A DNA stretch of 64,000 bases from CAWGXG01 sp963826505 (GCA_963826505.1 CAWGXG010000001.1:186001-250000); one strand, 5' to 3'. Positions 30,501 through 41,325 are shown, counted from the stretch's first letter. Translations and numbers: made by a program. Notes: generated by a model not told the origin, from the letters alone.

Positions 30501-31019
30501 GCCGACAACGGGCAGCGTGCCGGTTAACTCTTTGACCACGTCGCTGAGCGCCACCTTCAACGCCGATTCCAGATCGTCGGGTGTGGTGAAGGTGAACGCG
30601 CCCGGCTCGTCCTGAATGCGCGCTTTGAAAGCCGCAAGCTGCGTCTGAGCCTCCGGATCGTCGTCGACGTAAGGCGGTGTGTCCGGCCAGGGCTGGGCGG
30701 GATCGAGCATAAAATACAGGCGCGGAGTGTCCTGTTCTTCGGCCCAGGCGTGTTCCAGCGCGGGAATCGACAGCCCAGCCTGCCCGCCAACAGCCTCCGA
30801 GGGCACCCAGCCATAGCGCTGCGCGAAAATGCCCACGTAGATCGCGGCCCGGCCCAACATACGGCGGCGGGCACGCACGGCGGCGGCATCCTGGGCTGGG
30901 AAGCGCTCTAGCAGAATCGGCACCAGACCCAAATCGCGGATGGCCGCGCGGGCAGCAGCGCGGTAATCGTGCAAATCCTCGGTCGTTGAGCTGACATAGA
31001 CAGTGATAATCTGGCTCAT
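27593..31019 (-). CDS. STAND NTPase paralogue: DUF4062 + NB-ARC + TPR (frameshift near 28652)
   Basis: About 1140 residues, paralogous throughout to the adjacent downstream STAND gene: DUF4062 (YVSSTTEDLHDYR, AQRYGW), P-loop GGGGIGKT (212-219), Walker B AVLDDVW (D294-D295), winged helix, then TPR units (YNLAHLYTNKKQYEPAL). The first frame ends in a shifted tail after ALHDIGEISQ; deleting one C in CAG-C-GCG joins it to TGEHRRALELFQQ and the remaining TPRs. ATG 31019 gives the DUF4062 start at once; the longer open frame reaching 31331 is not family-like. First gene of a three-gene operon. Confidence 0.85.
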
Positions 31020-31420
31020 CGGGGCATCCCTTTCAGGCTTGAAGGGCGGCAGCCGCGCGAAGGCGTTGCCAGAGCATGGCAATGGGTGTTGCATTGATTG
31101 TACGGCACAGCGTTGTGCTGACCATAGTATAGAGTATAGCCGCGCCTGGGATGCGGGGAAAGCAGACCCGCCAGCGGAAACGCACCAAACCGGCTTTTGC
31201 AGGTGGTCCGCGGGTTCGTCCCCCACCACGCCATTCATTTGCGACACCTTTGCCCGAACAGGGTCGACATATACTTTTGTGAATAACGCGACTTCCCTAC
31301 AGCTCCCTAACACAAACCAGGATGAAATCATGTATACTCATAGTCAGGACGTGTCATGAATCTAACGAAGGCGTTATAGTCGATCGCTGAATTTAGGCAA
31401 TTATCAGGGAGAAAAGCACG
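31020..31420. other. Divergent promoter region, no gene seen
   Basis: About 400 bases between the STAND operon (minus) and a secreted-protein gene (plus). Two overlapping TATACT-type -10 candidates on the minus strand near 31125-31138 and a TATACT near 31333-31338 on the plus strand are present, without convincing -35 partners. Confidence 0.35.
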
Positions 31421-32365
31421 ATGAGGAAGATCATTCATGGGGTGATGGTGGGGGTGCTGCTCGCCGCGCTCCTGTTGGTCATCGCGCCGTCGCGTGCACT
31501 GGCGTACGCAACGGATTTCGAAGGCTTCGATCCGGGTACGCTGGCCGAAGACCTGAACGTATCGGGCGTGACTTTTAGCTCGTCACCGGCAGGTGCATTC
31601 GTTGTGCAATTCGGCGAATTTGAGACGCTCAGCGGGCTGGTTTTGGTCGATTACGGCGCACAGCTCAGCTATTACGTGCCCAAATCCACTTTGCTGCGCG
31701 CCGCGCCGTCATCGTGCGTGGGCGATACGCTGCGCATGGATTTCGCGACCGTGCAGAGCAGCGTCAGCTTTAAGTACGCGGTGAGTGACGAGAGCGGGGC
31801 CCTCGACGTAACCGGCTACAACGCAGGGAATAGCGTCTACAACAACACCTTCACCGCCAGCGTCCCCTCAGGGGGGTATTTGCCGGAAGGTGTCGCCGGT
31901 TTTTCGGCCAACGTGGACGCGGTGACCATCTCCGCACCGAATGGCTGCTTCGCGATCGACGATCTCAGCACGACCGAAGCTGGCGGTCCGGGGCCAGACA
32001 TGGTTTACATTCCTTCGACAGCAGTTGTGGGGCGTTTCCTGGTCGATACGCCGATCTACACCATGCCCGATCCGTCTGCGGCGACCACGCCGATCATGAC
32101 TGCCGGGATGAGCGCCTGGGTGTACGGCGTCGATCCGGGCGGGCATTACTACCTGGTGATGTTCGCGGGATCATTCTTCTGGGTGCCGATGGAAACGATG
32201 GGTCCCAACTATGACGACGTCTGGCACGGGCGACCGCTGCCCAACGGCATCACAGGCGGTCCCGGTTCAGGTCGGTTTGAGGGTGGTCCGGGGTCTGGCG
32301 CTTTCGAGGGCGGCCCTGGTTCGGGTGCCTTTGAAGGTGGGCCGGGATCGGGCGCTTTCGAGTAA
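31421..32365 (+). CDS. Secreted adhesin-like protein with C-terminal nine-residue repeats
   Basis: 314 residues. Signal peptide VGVLLAALLLVIAPS with AxA near ALAYA; then a beta-sandwich region resembling PEP-CTERM-type adhesin domains (LRMDFATVQSSVSFKY ... GCFAIDDLS, about 30-185); then the same WVP-type C-terminal domain as the 9.9 kb protein (FFWVPMETMGPNYDDVWHG). It ends in four copies of GGPGSG(R/A)FE directly before the stop. AGGGAGA precedes ATG 31421. Surface or matrix role inferred. A terminator follows. Confidence 0.75.
   Translation: MRKIIHGVMVGVLLAALLLVIAPSRALAYATDFEGFDPGTLAEDLNVSGVTFSSSPAGAFVVQFGEFETLSGLVLVDYGAQLSYYVPKSTLLRAAPSSCVGDTLRMDFATVQSSVSFKYAVSDESGALDVTGYNAGNSVYNNTFTASVPSGGYLPEGVAGFSANVDAVTISAPNGCFAIDDLSTTEAGGPGPDMVYIPSTAVVGRFLVDTPIYTMPDPSAATTPIMTAGMSAWVYGVDPGGHYYLVMFAGSFFWVPMETMGPNYDDVWHGRPLPNGITGGPGSGRFEGGPGSGAFEGGPGSGAFEGGPGSGAFE
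32255..32362 (+). repeat. Four 27-bp coding repeats, GGPGSG(R/A)FE
   Basis: Four tandem in-frame 27-base units immediately before the stop codon; the first has R at position 7, the other three A. The DNA differs mostly at third positions, so the peptide seems to be conserved. Confidence 0.9.
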
Positions 32366-32388
32366 TCCCGCTCCGGTGACTCACACCA

Positions 32389-32418
32389 CGCCCCGGCAAC
32401 TGTCCGGGGCGTTTTCTT
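32389..32418 (+). terminator. Rho-independent terminator
   Basis: Stem CGCCCCGG/CCGGGGCG (32389-32396 and 32404-32411), seven-base loop, then TTTTCTT. It serves the secreted protein at 31.4 kb and lies between convergent genes. Confidence 0.85.
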
Positions 32419-32448
32419 GCGGCTATTTCCCGTTGATCAACCGGATGC

Positions 32449-35400
32449 TCATCCTTCGAACGGCTGCTGCACGACTGTGACGAAGCGCGCGATCTCGCGT
32501 TCGCCCAGGGCGCGCGGCGGCGCGATGACCGTGTAGCCATCCGCCCACAGCGGCCCGCTGCCCAGCATGTCGCGATAATACTGCCGCCCGAGCAGGGCTG
32601 TTTCGCTGATCATGTACTGGATCGCGTTGTCCGGCAGGGTCTTCTGCGGGATCTTCAGCGTCAGGGCGACGTAATCGGGCCGGACCTCAAGGTCTTCGAC
32701 GTTCCACGACTGCCCCTCGGCTACATCGTAAATCCACTGGAAGAGATCGGCGGCCAGATCGCCCTCAATCTCAAGGCCCGGGTGCGCCGGAACCCACAAA
32801 CAGGTGTAGGCGCGGTAAGGGCCGGGGTCCTCCTGCGCGGGCTCGGAGACTGACGCGTCTTCGGCGGCCAGCGGATGATCGGCGGTGGCTTCGCGCAGCC
32901 CGGCAGGCGGACGCAGATCGGTGGGGCGGTTGATCAGCGTTTGCGCCGCGGGCGCGTCTGTGGACTCGGAGCCGTTGCCGTTTTCGGGCACGAGACTCAG
33001 CGATTCGCTCAGGCGGCGGGCCTGACGGCGAATCGTGCGCACCGAGGTGTTGGCGTTGAACGCCATGCTCAGCAGTAGATCGTATTCGACCTGTTTGCTG
33101 TACAGCAGGAAATCGCCCACTTCCGGCAGCGTGATGAAGCGCATCAGCGCGTTTGATTCGCCGCTGCGGGTTTGCCACGCGGTGTCGACGATCTGGAACA
33201 GGCGATCCATGGCCTCGCTGGGCAGATTACCCGCGCGCGCCAGGAGCATTCCCCGGCGGGAGAGCAGCGTCGCCTGGGCGGAACTGTCGAGCGCATACTG
33301 GGTGAGCAGGATCGCGACCTGAGCGAGATCGGCTTCTTCGGCCTCGGCGTCGGACTCGCTGACCGGTTCGGCTGGTGTCGCGACGCGGTGCGCAGTGTCC
33401 GGCGCTGCCTGTAGCTGATCGGGCTGTTCCTCGTCCCAGGAGGATGGTACCTCTTCACTGAAGACGAACGGCGCGGCGTCCTCATAGCTGAAGGGTTCCT
33501 CGCTGTCTGCCGTCTGCTCGCTCAACCCGATACCTTGCAGCCAGGCGGGAGTGGACTCTGTCAGAGTCTTCGTCCGGCTCGTCGTCGGGCTGATCAGCGG
33601 GCTGTTCATCGCGCTGATCGGCGTAGTCCTCAGCGTACTGATCGACGTAGCGAGAGTCGTAGCGCTCGTCGGGCTGGTCCTCAGGCTGTTCGTCGCGGTG
33701 ATCGGCGTAGTCCTCAGCGTATTGATCGACGTAGCGAGAGTCGTAGCGCTCGTCGGGCTGGTCCTCAGGCTGTTCATCGCGCTGATCGGGGTATTGATCA
33801 GCGAACAGGTCATCGAATTGGGTGTCGTCTTCGGTCTGCTCCGGGTCCGCGGGTGCAGCGAACCAATCGAAATCCCCCAGAGAATCCAGCGGCGCAGGTT
33901 CGGCGGGCCAGCCCGCTTCTTCTTCGACCTCTTCGGGTTCATACGCGGCCGGTTGAGTCTCGTCCGTGACAACTTCGCTGGCTTCTGCCGCGTCGAAATC
34001 CAGCGCGTAGGCGGTGGCGTCGTCCTCGACCTCTTCGGGTTCATACGCGGCCGGTTGGGTCTCGTCCGTGACACCTTCGCTGGCTTCTGCCGCGTCGAAA
34101 TCCAGCGCGTAGGCCGGGGCGTCGTCCTCGACCTCTTCGGGTTCATACGCGGCCGGTTGGGTCTCGTCTGTGACAGCTTCGCTGGCTTCTGCCGCGTCGA
34201 AATCCATCGCGTAGGCCGGGGCGTCATCCTCAAAGGTGGCGGCTGGTTCAGTGAAACTGGGCTGCTCATCTGGCGGCGGTTCTATGGGCGCGGTGTCTTC
34301 CATGCTGGTCGTTTCGTGCAGCCCGGCGTAAAACGCGGCGGTAAAAGTGTCATTATCCATGGTATCGGTTTCGTCGTAAGGCGCGCCTTCGTGTGATTCC
34401 TCGTCGGCGGCGTGAGTAACCTTGATCTCTTCGGTGCCCGCTTCGATGGGCAGATCGGCCAGCGCGAAAAATTCGTCCATCGAGAACATGTCACCGGGAT
34501 CGCTGCTCGGAGCCGCGGGCGGCTCCAGCTCCACGTCCGAGGCCAGATCGCGCAGAGCATCCGGGTAATCGCCCGACCGTTCCCAACCGCTCGCAGGCGC
34601 GGGGGTGGTCTGCGTGTCGGGCAGCGCCCACGTGTCCTCGAAATCTTCGTCGTCGCCCTCGGCCAGACCGCTTTCACCGGCTTCGGCCTCGCGCTGCGCG
34701 CGTACGACCGACGTGGGGCGCGTATCCTGCGCTGACACCGGCGGCTCATTGAGCGGATCGGGCAGCAGGCGGGCGATACTGGGCGGGAGCGTGCCCGGCG
34801 CGATCGATTCCTCACCGGATTCCATACGTGTAAACAGCGCGGCGACATCTTCGCCACCGGTGATCGGCCCCTGTTCGCCCCATGACGGCAACGGCCTGAG
34901 CACGGGGTAACGTGTCCGGGCCGGGGGAAGTTCGGCCTCGATCTGGTCAAGCAGCTGGTGCAGCGAAAAATCGATCTCGTCTTCGGTGCCCTGAACGGCA
35001 TTCAAGGCGGCTGTGGCGCGGTAATGCCGCGAGTTGTCTTCAGAGAAGCTCGGTTCTTCGATGGCGGTGTGGGTGTCTTCGCCTGAATCAATCCCGGTCA
35101 GCCAGTCGGGAGCGTCCTCGTCGATCTGCATGGCGTCCAGCCCGATGCGGTCGTCCGCGCGCGGCTGCAATGAGTCGGTGATGCGATCCAGCCCGTCGTA
35201 GGTTGGCTCGTCGTAGGTTTCTTCCTCGATATCCTCACCCGCCAACGCGGCCAGCACGCCCTCGAAACCCGGATCGAACAGCCCTTCGATCACGTCGCCG
35301 ATGGTCGTATCATCCATCTCTGACTCGTCCGGCGGCGGCGGTGGTGGTAGGACGGGCTCGTCAGGTTCGGCTGGTTCGGCGGCACTGCTGCGCCGGATAG

Positions 35401-36643
35401 CGTCAAGCACGTAATCGAGCGTGTTGTCAGCGCTGATCGGTTCGCTGCCGGTGACGGCATCCGTCGCGATCGATGTGAGCAGGTCTTCCAGCCGGTTGCG
35501 CCGGGGCAGCGGCTGGTTGCCCACGTTGAGAGAATCGACCAGATCGTGAAAGGCGCGCTCGCCGGGCGGGCGCCGGTAATCGTCGGGCTGCGACTCGGCG
35601 ACGGCGTTGAGCACATCCCCGAAATCCTGTGAATCGTCCTCGTCTTCGTCATAGAAGCGGGCGTTGGGGTCTTGCGGTTCCATTCCGGACGATGGAGGTC
35701 CGGGCGCGCCGGGACGTTCTTGCAGCGGTTTGGTGTCCGGCTTCTGGCGAATGCCCCAGCCGTGTTTCGAAATCAGCGTATCGAGATTATCGGTATCCGC
35801 GAGCTGGCGTGTTTCTTCGGGCGTCTGCCATTCCAGCAGTGCCGTCGTGTCGGACGGTTGCGGCTCGGGAGGCAGATTGCGCGTTTCTTCGGGTTCTTTG
35901 GGCCATTCCAACGCCGTCGTCGACGAGGGATCCGGCAGACGATCTAACACCGTGGTTCCAGTGTGTTCGGCGGCGGGCGACGGCTTGTCGTCAGGCGCGT
36001 CGCCAGTGTCTTCATCTTCGTCGGCGTGATCACCTTCCATCGCTGCAAACTCGGCCAGCAGATCTTCATCGCTCAGGTTGAAGGATCCCGTTTCGGACAG
36101 CACGGGGGCTTCCTCCGTGCCGGAGTCCTCGCCAAAGGTGTTGCGCTCGATGTCGTCGAGCAAATCTGTCGGCGAGGGGGCTGGCTTCTGATCGATGACT
36201 TGCTGGACGGAGCGCGGCATCATAGGCGCGACAAACTCATCGCCCGTTTCGTCTGCGGTGGATGGCGGCGTGATCGAAGGTCCGGCGCGGTCAATCATGC
36301 GCCGCAAATAGGGGATCAACTCGCGGGCGGTGAACGGTTTGCCGATCGCGCCCTGCACGTCCAAAAACCGGACGCGCTCGAAATGCATTTCATCGTGCGC
36401 CATCATCAAGACCGGCAGCTCGCGCTGAACCTGGCGCAGCATCTGGAGCAGTTCCAGCGTGTCAAGCTCAGGCAGCTCAAAGTCAGCGACAGCGGCGTCA
36501 TAGCTGGTGATCTTCAACAGATCCACGGCGGCCGCCGCATTCGCGGCGATGTTCACGCGGAACTCGCCCGTGCTTTCCAGCGCCTGCTTGAGCGTTACCA
36601 TGAACGCGATATCGGGGTCTATGAGTAGAATTTGTGTGGTCAT
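32449..36643 (-). CDS. Giant receiver protein with Roadblock-like and Y1 transposase-like C-terminus (frameshift near 33555)
   Basis: About 1397 residues. N-terminal receiver (1-115): phospho-acceptor D54 (VADFELPELD) and K102 (GKPF), while the usual Thr is Ala. Then a very long acidic, repeat-rich disordered region with WLTGI/WLQGI motifs; a Roadblock/LC7-like alpha-beta domain (about 32975-33330; AILLTQYALDSSAQATLLSR); and a final 115 residues aligning with Y1 (IS200/TnpA) transposases (YRAYTCLWV, LEVRPDYVAL, LWADGYTV). There the catalytic HxH is YxA and the tyrosine is Phe, so it should be inactive. The frame breaks near 33555 inside DEDSD, where one extra or missing base restores it. ATG 36643 places the receiver correctly. 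Confidence 0.75.
33601..33790 (-). repeat. 84-bp acidic coding repeats
   Basis: Two full units (33601-33684, 33685-33768) and a partial third, encoding 28-residue Asp/Glu/Tyr/Arg-rich units such as YADHRDEQPEDQPDERY. Inside the giant receiver protein. Confidence 0.85.
33924..34229 (-). repeat. 102-bp acidic coding repeats
   Basis: Three near-identical 102-base units starting at 33924, 34026 and 34128; each encodes 34 residues of the DFDAAEASE, VTDETQPAAYEPEEVE type. Adjacent to the 84-bp repeats in the same gene, which has other disordered acidic sequence on both sides. Confidence 0.85.
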
Positions 36644-36881
36644 GCCGGCCCGCCCGCATTGTGTATGTGATCGGTTGAACGCCCTGCGCCGCCCTGTCGG
36701 TGGCACACCCGCATCCTGGTACTATTGTACTGCGCGTGGGAGTTGGGAGCAATTCCGGCGGCGAGCCGGGGGCGTGCAAAATCTGACAGGGAGTTTCGAG
36801 CAAGTATCCTCCGCGCGACCGCAGGTCGGGAGCGAGGGGCTAACACTGCGGCTTGTTTTACTCACGCGGCGGGCCGGGTGT

Positions 36882-36887
36882 TATACT
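36882..36887 (+). promoter_or_regulatory. Possible -10 element of polA
   Basis: TATACT about 45 bases before the polA start in an otherwise GC-rich upstream; -35 partner is weak (TTACTC-like, 18 bases). Low confidence. Confidence 0.3.
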
Positions 36888-36931
36888 ATACGCACATCTG
36901 TTCAATTCCGAGTCCCCGACAGGAGCGCGCC

Positions 36932-39814
36932 ATGTCTCGCCCAACCCTTGACCTCATCGACGGCCACGCGCTGGCCTATCGCATGTTCTTTGCCCTGCCT
37001 GCCCAGGGGTTCCGCACTAAAGCAGGCGAGCCCACTAACGCCGTGTACGGATTCGCGCGCACGCTGCTCGACCTGCTGGACGAAAAACCCGCCTACCTGG
37101 CGGTGACCTTCGATCAGGGGTTGTCCGGGCGCGGCGAGTTGTTCGCCGAGTACAAGGGCACGCGCGAGAAAATGCCGGACGATCTGCGTATGCAGCTTGA
37201 CCGCATCCGCGATCTGGTCACGGCGTTTAACATTCCGATCCTGGAACTGGCGGGGTATGAAGCCGACGACGTGATGGGATCTGTCGCGCCGCAGGCGGAA
37301 GCTCAGGGCACGGACGTGCTGCTGATCACGGGCGACCGCGATATTTTGCAGTTGATCACGCCGCATACCACGGTCCAGCTTCCCGGCAAGCGCGGCGAAA
37401 AGGAACTGTGGGACGCCGACCGCTTCCGCGAGGAATATGGGTTGGAGCCGCCGCAGTTGGTCGATCTCAAGGGGCTGATGGGTGACAACTCCGACAACAT
37501 CCCGGGCGTGAAGGGCATCGGTGCGAAGACTGCCGCCAAGCTGATCCAGGAATACGGCAGCGTGGCGGGCGTGTACGAGCATCTGGACGCGATCAAGGGC
37601 TCGCTGCATCAGAAGTTGGAGGAAGGGCGCGATCTCGCCTTGCTGTCGCGCGAGCTGGCTCGCATTCACCGCGACGTGCCGGTTAAACTCGATCTGGCGG
37701 CGTGCGTGGCACACGATTACCGCTATGCCGACGTGGAGCAGGTGTTCCGCGCGTTGGAATTCCGCACGCTGATCGACCGTTTGCCACGTCCGACGGCGGG
37801 GCGGGTCGTCGTCAGTGGCGGGGCGCAGCAAATGTCCATGTTCGAGATGGCGGAAGAGCAGGCGGCGGAGCATGGCCCGGTGGTCCCCTACGAGATCGTG
37901 GACGACGTGTCCAAACTCGCGGCGCTGGTCGAACGGCTGGAAAGCGCGCAGGCCATCGCCTGGGACATCGAGGGTACCGGTCTGGATCGCATGGCGCTCG
38001 ATCTCGTCGGGATTTGCGCTGGCAGTCGACGGCGAGCAGGGCTATTACGTGCCGGTGGGGCATATCGCGACCAATGCGTCGACCGATCCCGACGCGCAGC
38101 CCGATCTCATCGAAGGGCATTCGCCGCGCCAACTGCCGATGGAGACGGTGATCACGCGCATTGCGGCCCGCTCTGACCGATCCCAACATCCCCAAGATCG
38201 CGCACAACGCGCCGTTCGATCTGGTCGTCATGCGGCGCTACGGGATCGACGTGCAGCCGGTTCTGTTTGATACGATGGTCGCGGAATGGGTCAGTGATCC
38301 GTCGAGCCGCAATCTCGGCTTGAAGAATCTGGCCTGGGTACGGACCGGCGTGCAGATGGAGCACATTGAGGAGTTAATCGGGTCTGGCGCGAAGCAGACC
38401 ACGATGGATCGCGTTCCGGTCGAACTGGCGGCTCCCTATGCCGCTGCCGACGCGGTGCTGACCTTCCGTCTGGCGGACATTTTGCGTCCCGAGCTGGAAG
38501 AGAAACACACGGCGGAGCTGTTCAACCGGATCGAGATGCCGCTGATCCCGATCATCGCGGATATGGAAATGGCGGGCGTGCTGCTCGACGTGGAGTATCT
38601 GAACGATCTCGGCGTCGATCTGCGCCAGCGGCTGGGCGGTCTGCAAGAGGAAATTTACGCATTGGGCGGCGGCTACGGCGAGTTCAACCTGGGCAGTCCC
38701 AAGCAGCTCAATGACGTGCTGTTTGGCAAGCTCGGTTTGCCGACGGAAGGACTGCGCAAGACGACGCACGGTTTCAGCACGGATGCGGCCACGCTCGAGG
38801 GGTTGAAGACAGTATCATCCCATCGTGGGGTTGATCTTGCAGTGGCGCGAATTGGACAAGCTGCGCAGCACGTACGTCGAATGCGCTGCCCACGCTGGTC
38901 AATCCGCGCACCGGGCGCGTGCATACCCATTTCAACCAGACGGGGACGGTCACCGGGCGGCTGTCGTCGCACGATCCGAATCTGCAAAATATCCCCGTGC
39001 GCACCGAAGAAGGGCGGCGCGTGCGGCAGCGCGTTCGTCGCGCCGGAAGGCCATACGCTGCTGTCCGTCGATTACAGCCAGGTCGAACTGCGTATTCTGG
39101 CGCATTACAGCCAGGACGCCGCGCTGTTGGACGCCTTCCGTCGCGGCGTGGACATTCACCGCGCGACCGCCGCCGCCGTCTACAAGATCGCGCCGGAGCA
39201 GGTGACGTATGAGCAGCGCAGTTTCGCCAAGTCGGTGAATTTCGGGCTGATGTACGGCATGGGCGCGTTCCGGCTGGCGCGTGACAGCGATCTGACGCTG
39301 GCGGAGGCGGAAGCACTTCATCGCGGAGTATTTCGCGCAGTTCCCCGGCGTGCGCGCCTACCTGGACGAAGCACGCACGCGGGCCGCGCAGACCGGCTAC
39401 GTCGAAACGCTGTTCGGCCGCCGCCGCTACTTCCCCGAACTGGACGAGCGAGGCGGGCGCAAGGTGGGCTTTCAGGCGCGCCAGCGGGCCGAGCGCGAAG
39501 CGATCAACATGCCTATCCAGGGCACTGCCGCCGACATCCTCAAGATCGCGATGATCAATCTGGCGCGCGAGCTGCACGCGGGTGATTACGCCGCGCCGAT
39601 GATCTTGCAGGTGCATGACGAGCTGGTGCTCGAAGTGCCGCTGGACGACGTCGACCGGGTGGCGCCGCTGGTGATCGACACGATGGAGGCGGCCTTCACG
39701 CTGGACGCGCCGCTGGTCGCGGATGCGAACGTCGGCACGAACTGGGCCGAGTTGGCGCATTGGGGGGTGAGCGCACCTGTACTCCCACCCAGTCACCATG
39801 AGATGGCCGCGTGA
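36932..39814 (+). CDS. polA: DNA polymerase I (5'-3' exo, 3'-5' exo, polymerase), about six frameshifts
   Basis: Repair and Okazaki processing polymerase. Across frames the full protein of about 960 residues can be read: 5' nuclease (1-290; AGYEADDVMG, GDRDILQL, GDNSDNIPGVKGIG), proofreading domain with DIE in WDIEGTGLD, IAHNAPFD and the YAAAD motif (catalytic acids kept), and the polymerase with LLSVDYSQVELRIL (motif A), KSVNFGLMYG (O helix) and LQVHDELVLE (motif C). Breaks fall near 38015, 38165, 38805, 38885, 39030 and 39315. Each downstream frame continues the same domain. AGGAGC precedes ATG 36932. Intact copy or assembly error likely, see findings. Confidence 0.85.
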
Positions 39815-39832
39815 GCTAAGAGGATAGAAGAT

Positions 39833-40432
39833 ATGGAAAACCCAACTTCCGCTTCATTATGGATCGGGCACTCCCGAATCGAGATTGCACTGGAACAGTA
39901 TGGTACTGTCGCGTTCAGGAAGTCACTGGTTCTGGAATCGGTCTATGAGTTGACCAAGCAGTACCTCTCTCCAAGGGAATTTGCGGCGAAAGTCAATGAA
40001 TTCAATTGGACTCTCCCGAAATCAACAGGGAAGGCATCTATTCATGGCCGGATGAGACCCTGGTGGAGATTTGTAGGTCGTGGCAGAACGAAATTGGATT
40101 GGAAGAAGACAACCCTATCACCGATGACGCGTATTTGGCGGCATTTCAAAAAGCATCTGAGCGACATGTACGCGAAGTGTACCGTGCAATTGTCGGACAA
40201 CTCCGCGGTCAAATCGAGAACCTGACGGCTCAAGTGGAACGAGCATTCGTTGTTAGTATGCAGCCCTTATTGGAACTCTCCAACGGAATCAATGCTTTGA
40301 CGGAAAGCATTAACAAAACATTCAGCCGCCTTCACGACCTCACTCTCATTCACGTTTCCGATAGGGGACATATTCAGGGCTTTTCCATCTGTTGCTGATT
40401 TCAAGCAGGCGATTGACGAAGCAGACAGGTAG
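39833..40432 (+). pseudogene. Unrecognised low-GC gene, broken by frameshifts
   Basis: Starts MENPTSASLW (GAGGATAGAAG upstream of ATG 39833). The frame breaks near 40010, continues with DSPEINREGIYSWPDETL and RGQIENLTAQVERAF, and can be followed in the third frame to SVADFKQAIDEADR at 40430, where there is a stop. About 200 residues, helical, visibly AT-richer than polA and its neighbours. No family recognised. Probably a foreign or decaying gene; may have continued beyond 40432. Confidence 0.45.
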
Positions 40433-41146
40433 GAACAGCGTTATTGGCGCAAAGTGGATACGCGTTTGCTGCGGACTATTGGCCATTACCTATTCTTAAG
40501 CGATTGACAAGAGGTATTGAAGTCTCAACGCTTGAAAGGAGGAAACCGAACTCGTCGCCTACTTGCTGCCACGAAAACACCAGGATTTTCTTGCTTTCGT
40601 TGGAAGCGAACATTGCAGACTCATCAAAGCGCCTGAAAAAACAGTTGGCGAATTGTCGAACGCGCACTGGAGGCGTTTCTATTGACAACGAGTGTGATTA
40701 TCTGGGTGTCTGATTCCTACTGTATCCTGCCCCAAATCGAGGGGATTTTGAGACGACGACCTGCTGATCATGCAAGGTATGGTGAAGCTGTGAGAACGGT
40801 AAGCCCTACCTGGCTGCAGAATGGTAAATTTGTGATGCAAAAGAACAAACACACAGGGAAATTGGAGAAAACACGGCTTGCTGGACTTGCCAATCTCGCG
40901 GATCAGACCGGAATCAAAAACGACCCGGCGTATCACCTTGTTGCAGACTTTATTGTTCGGTCGATCGTTCCAGACTGAAACGACGTTCTTCACGGTAGAA
41001 TTGTCCGCTATGACAAAGCGAAGATCGCTCTTGAAACAGGTTCTGACGCTGCATGTTCTTGCGACAATACTGGAATATGTGAGAGTATTCAGGGGAAGAA
41101 GCATTGGAGGTTTTGTTCAGGGGTCAAAGGCACATCGGTTCCCTAA
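40433..41146 (+). pseudogene. Coding-like remnants in three frames, low GC
   Basis: Reading the three frames piecewise gives RYWRKVDTRLLRTIGHYL, then ETELVAYLLPRKHQDFLAF, then RPADHARYGEAVRTVSPTW and KNDPAYHLVADFIVRSIV, ending with VLHGRIVRYDKAKIALETG and KKHWRFCSGVKG, stopping at 41144. Segments look like real protein but no continuous frame exists. Possibly one gene with 40.0 kb remnants. Product unknown. Confidence 0.35.
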
Positions 41147-41325
41147 CCCCGCCCCACCCGCCCGACCGCCCTCTCCATCAAGAGGCGTGAGGGGGCATAG
41201 CGAACCGCAGCCTAACAAGACTGTAGCCGGTGGAATTGACTTATAATCTATCTGCCGATTGCAGGGGCGGGCGGCGGCTGCCGCGCAGTTTCATTCCCAG
41301 CCCTGGGCGATATAAGGAGGTTCTT

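Noticed and set aside
32255..32362. CRISPR array
   Set aside because: 27-base units have no spacers and are in frame in a coding gene.
33551..34396. 281-codon plus-strand frame resembling a hydrophobic membrane protein
   Set aside because: Antisense of the acidic repeats of the giant receiver; Asp/Glu codons read backwards give Val/Leu, so the hydrophobicity is an artefact.
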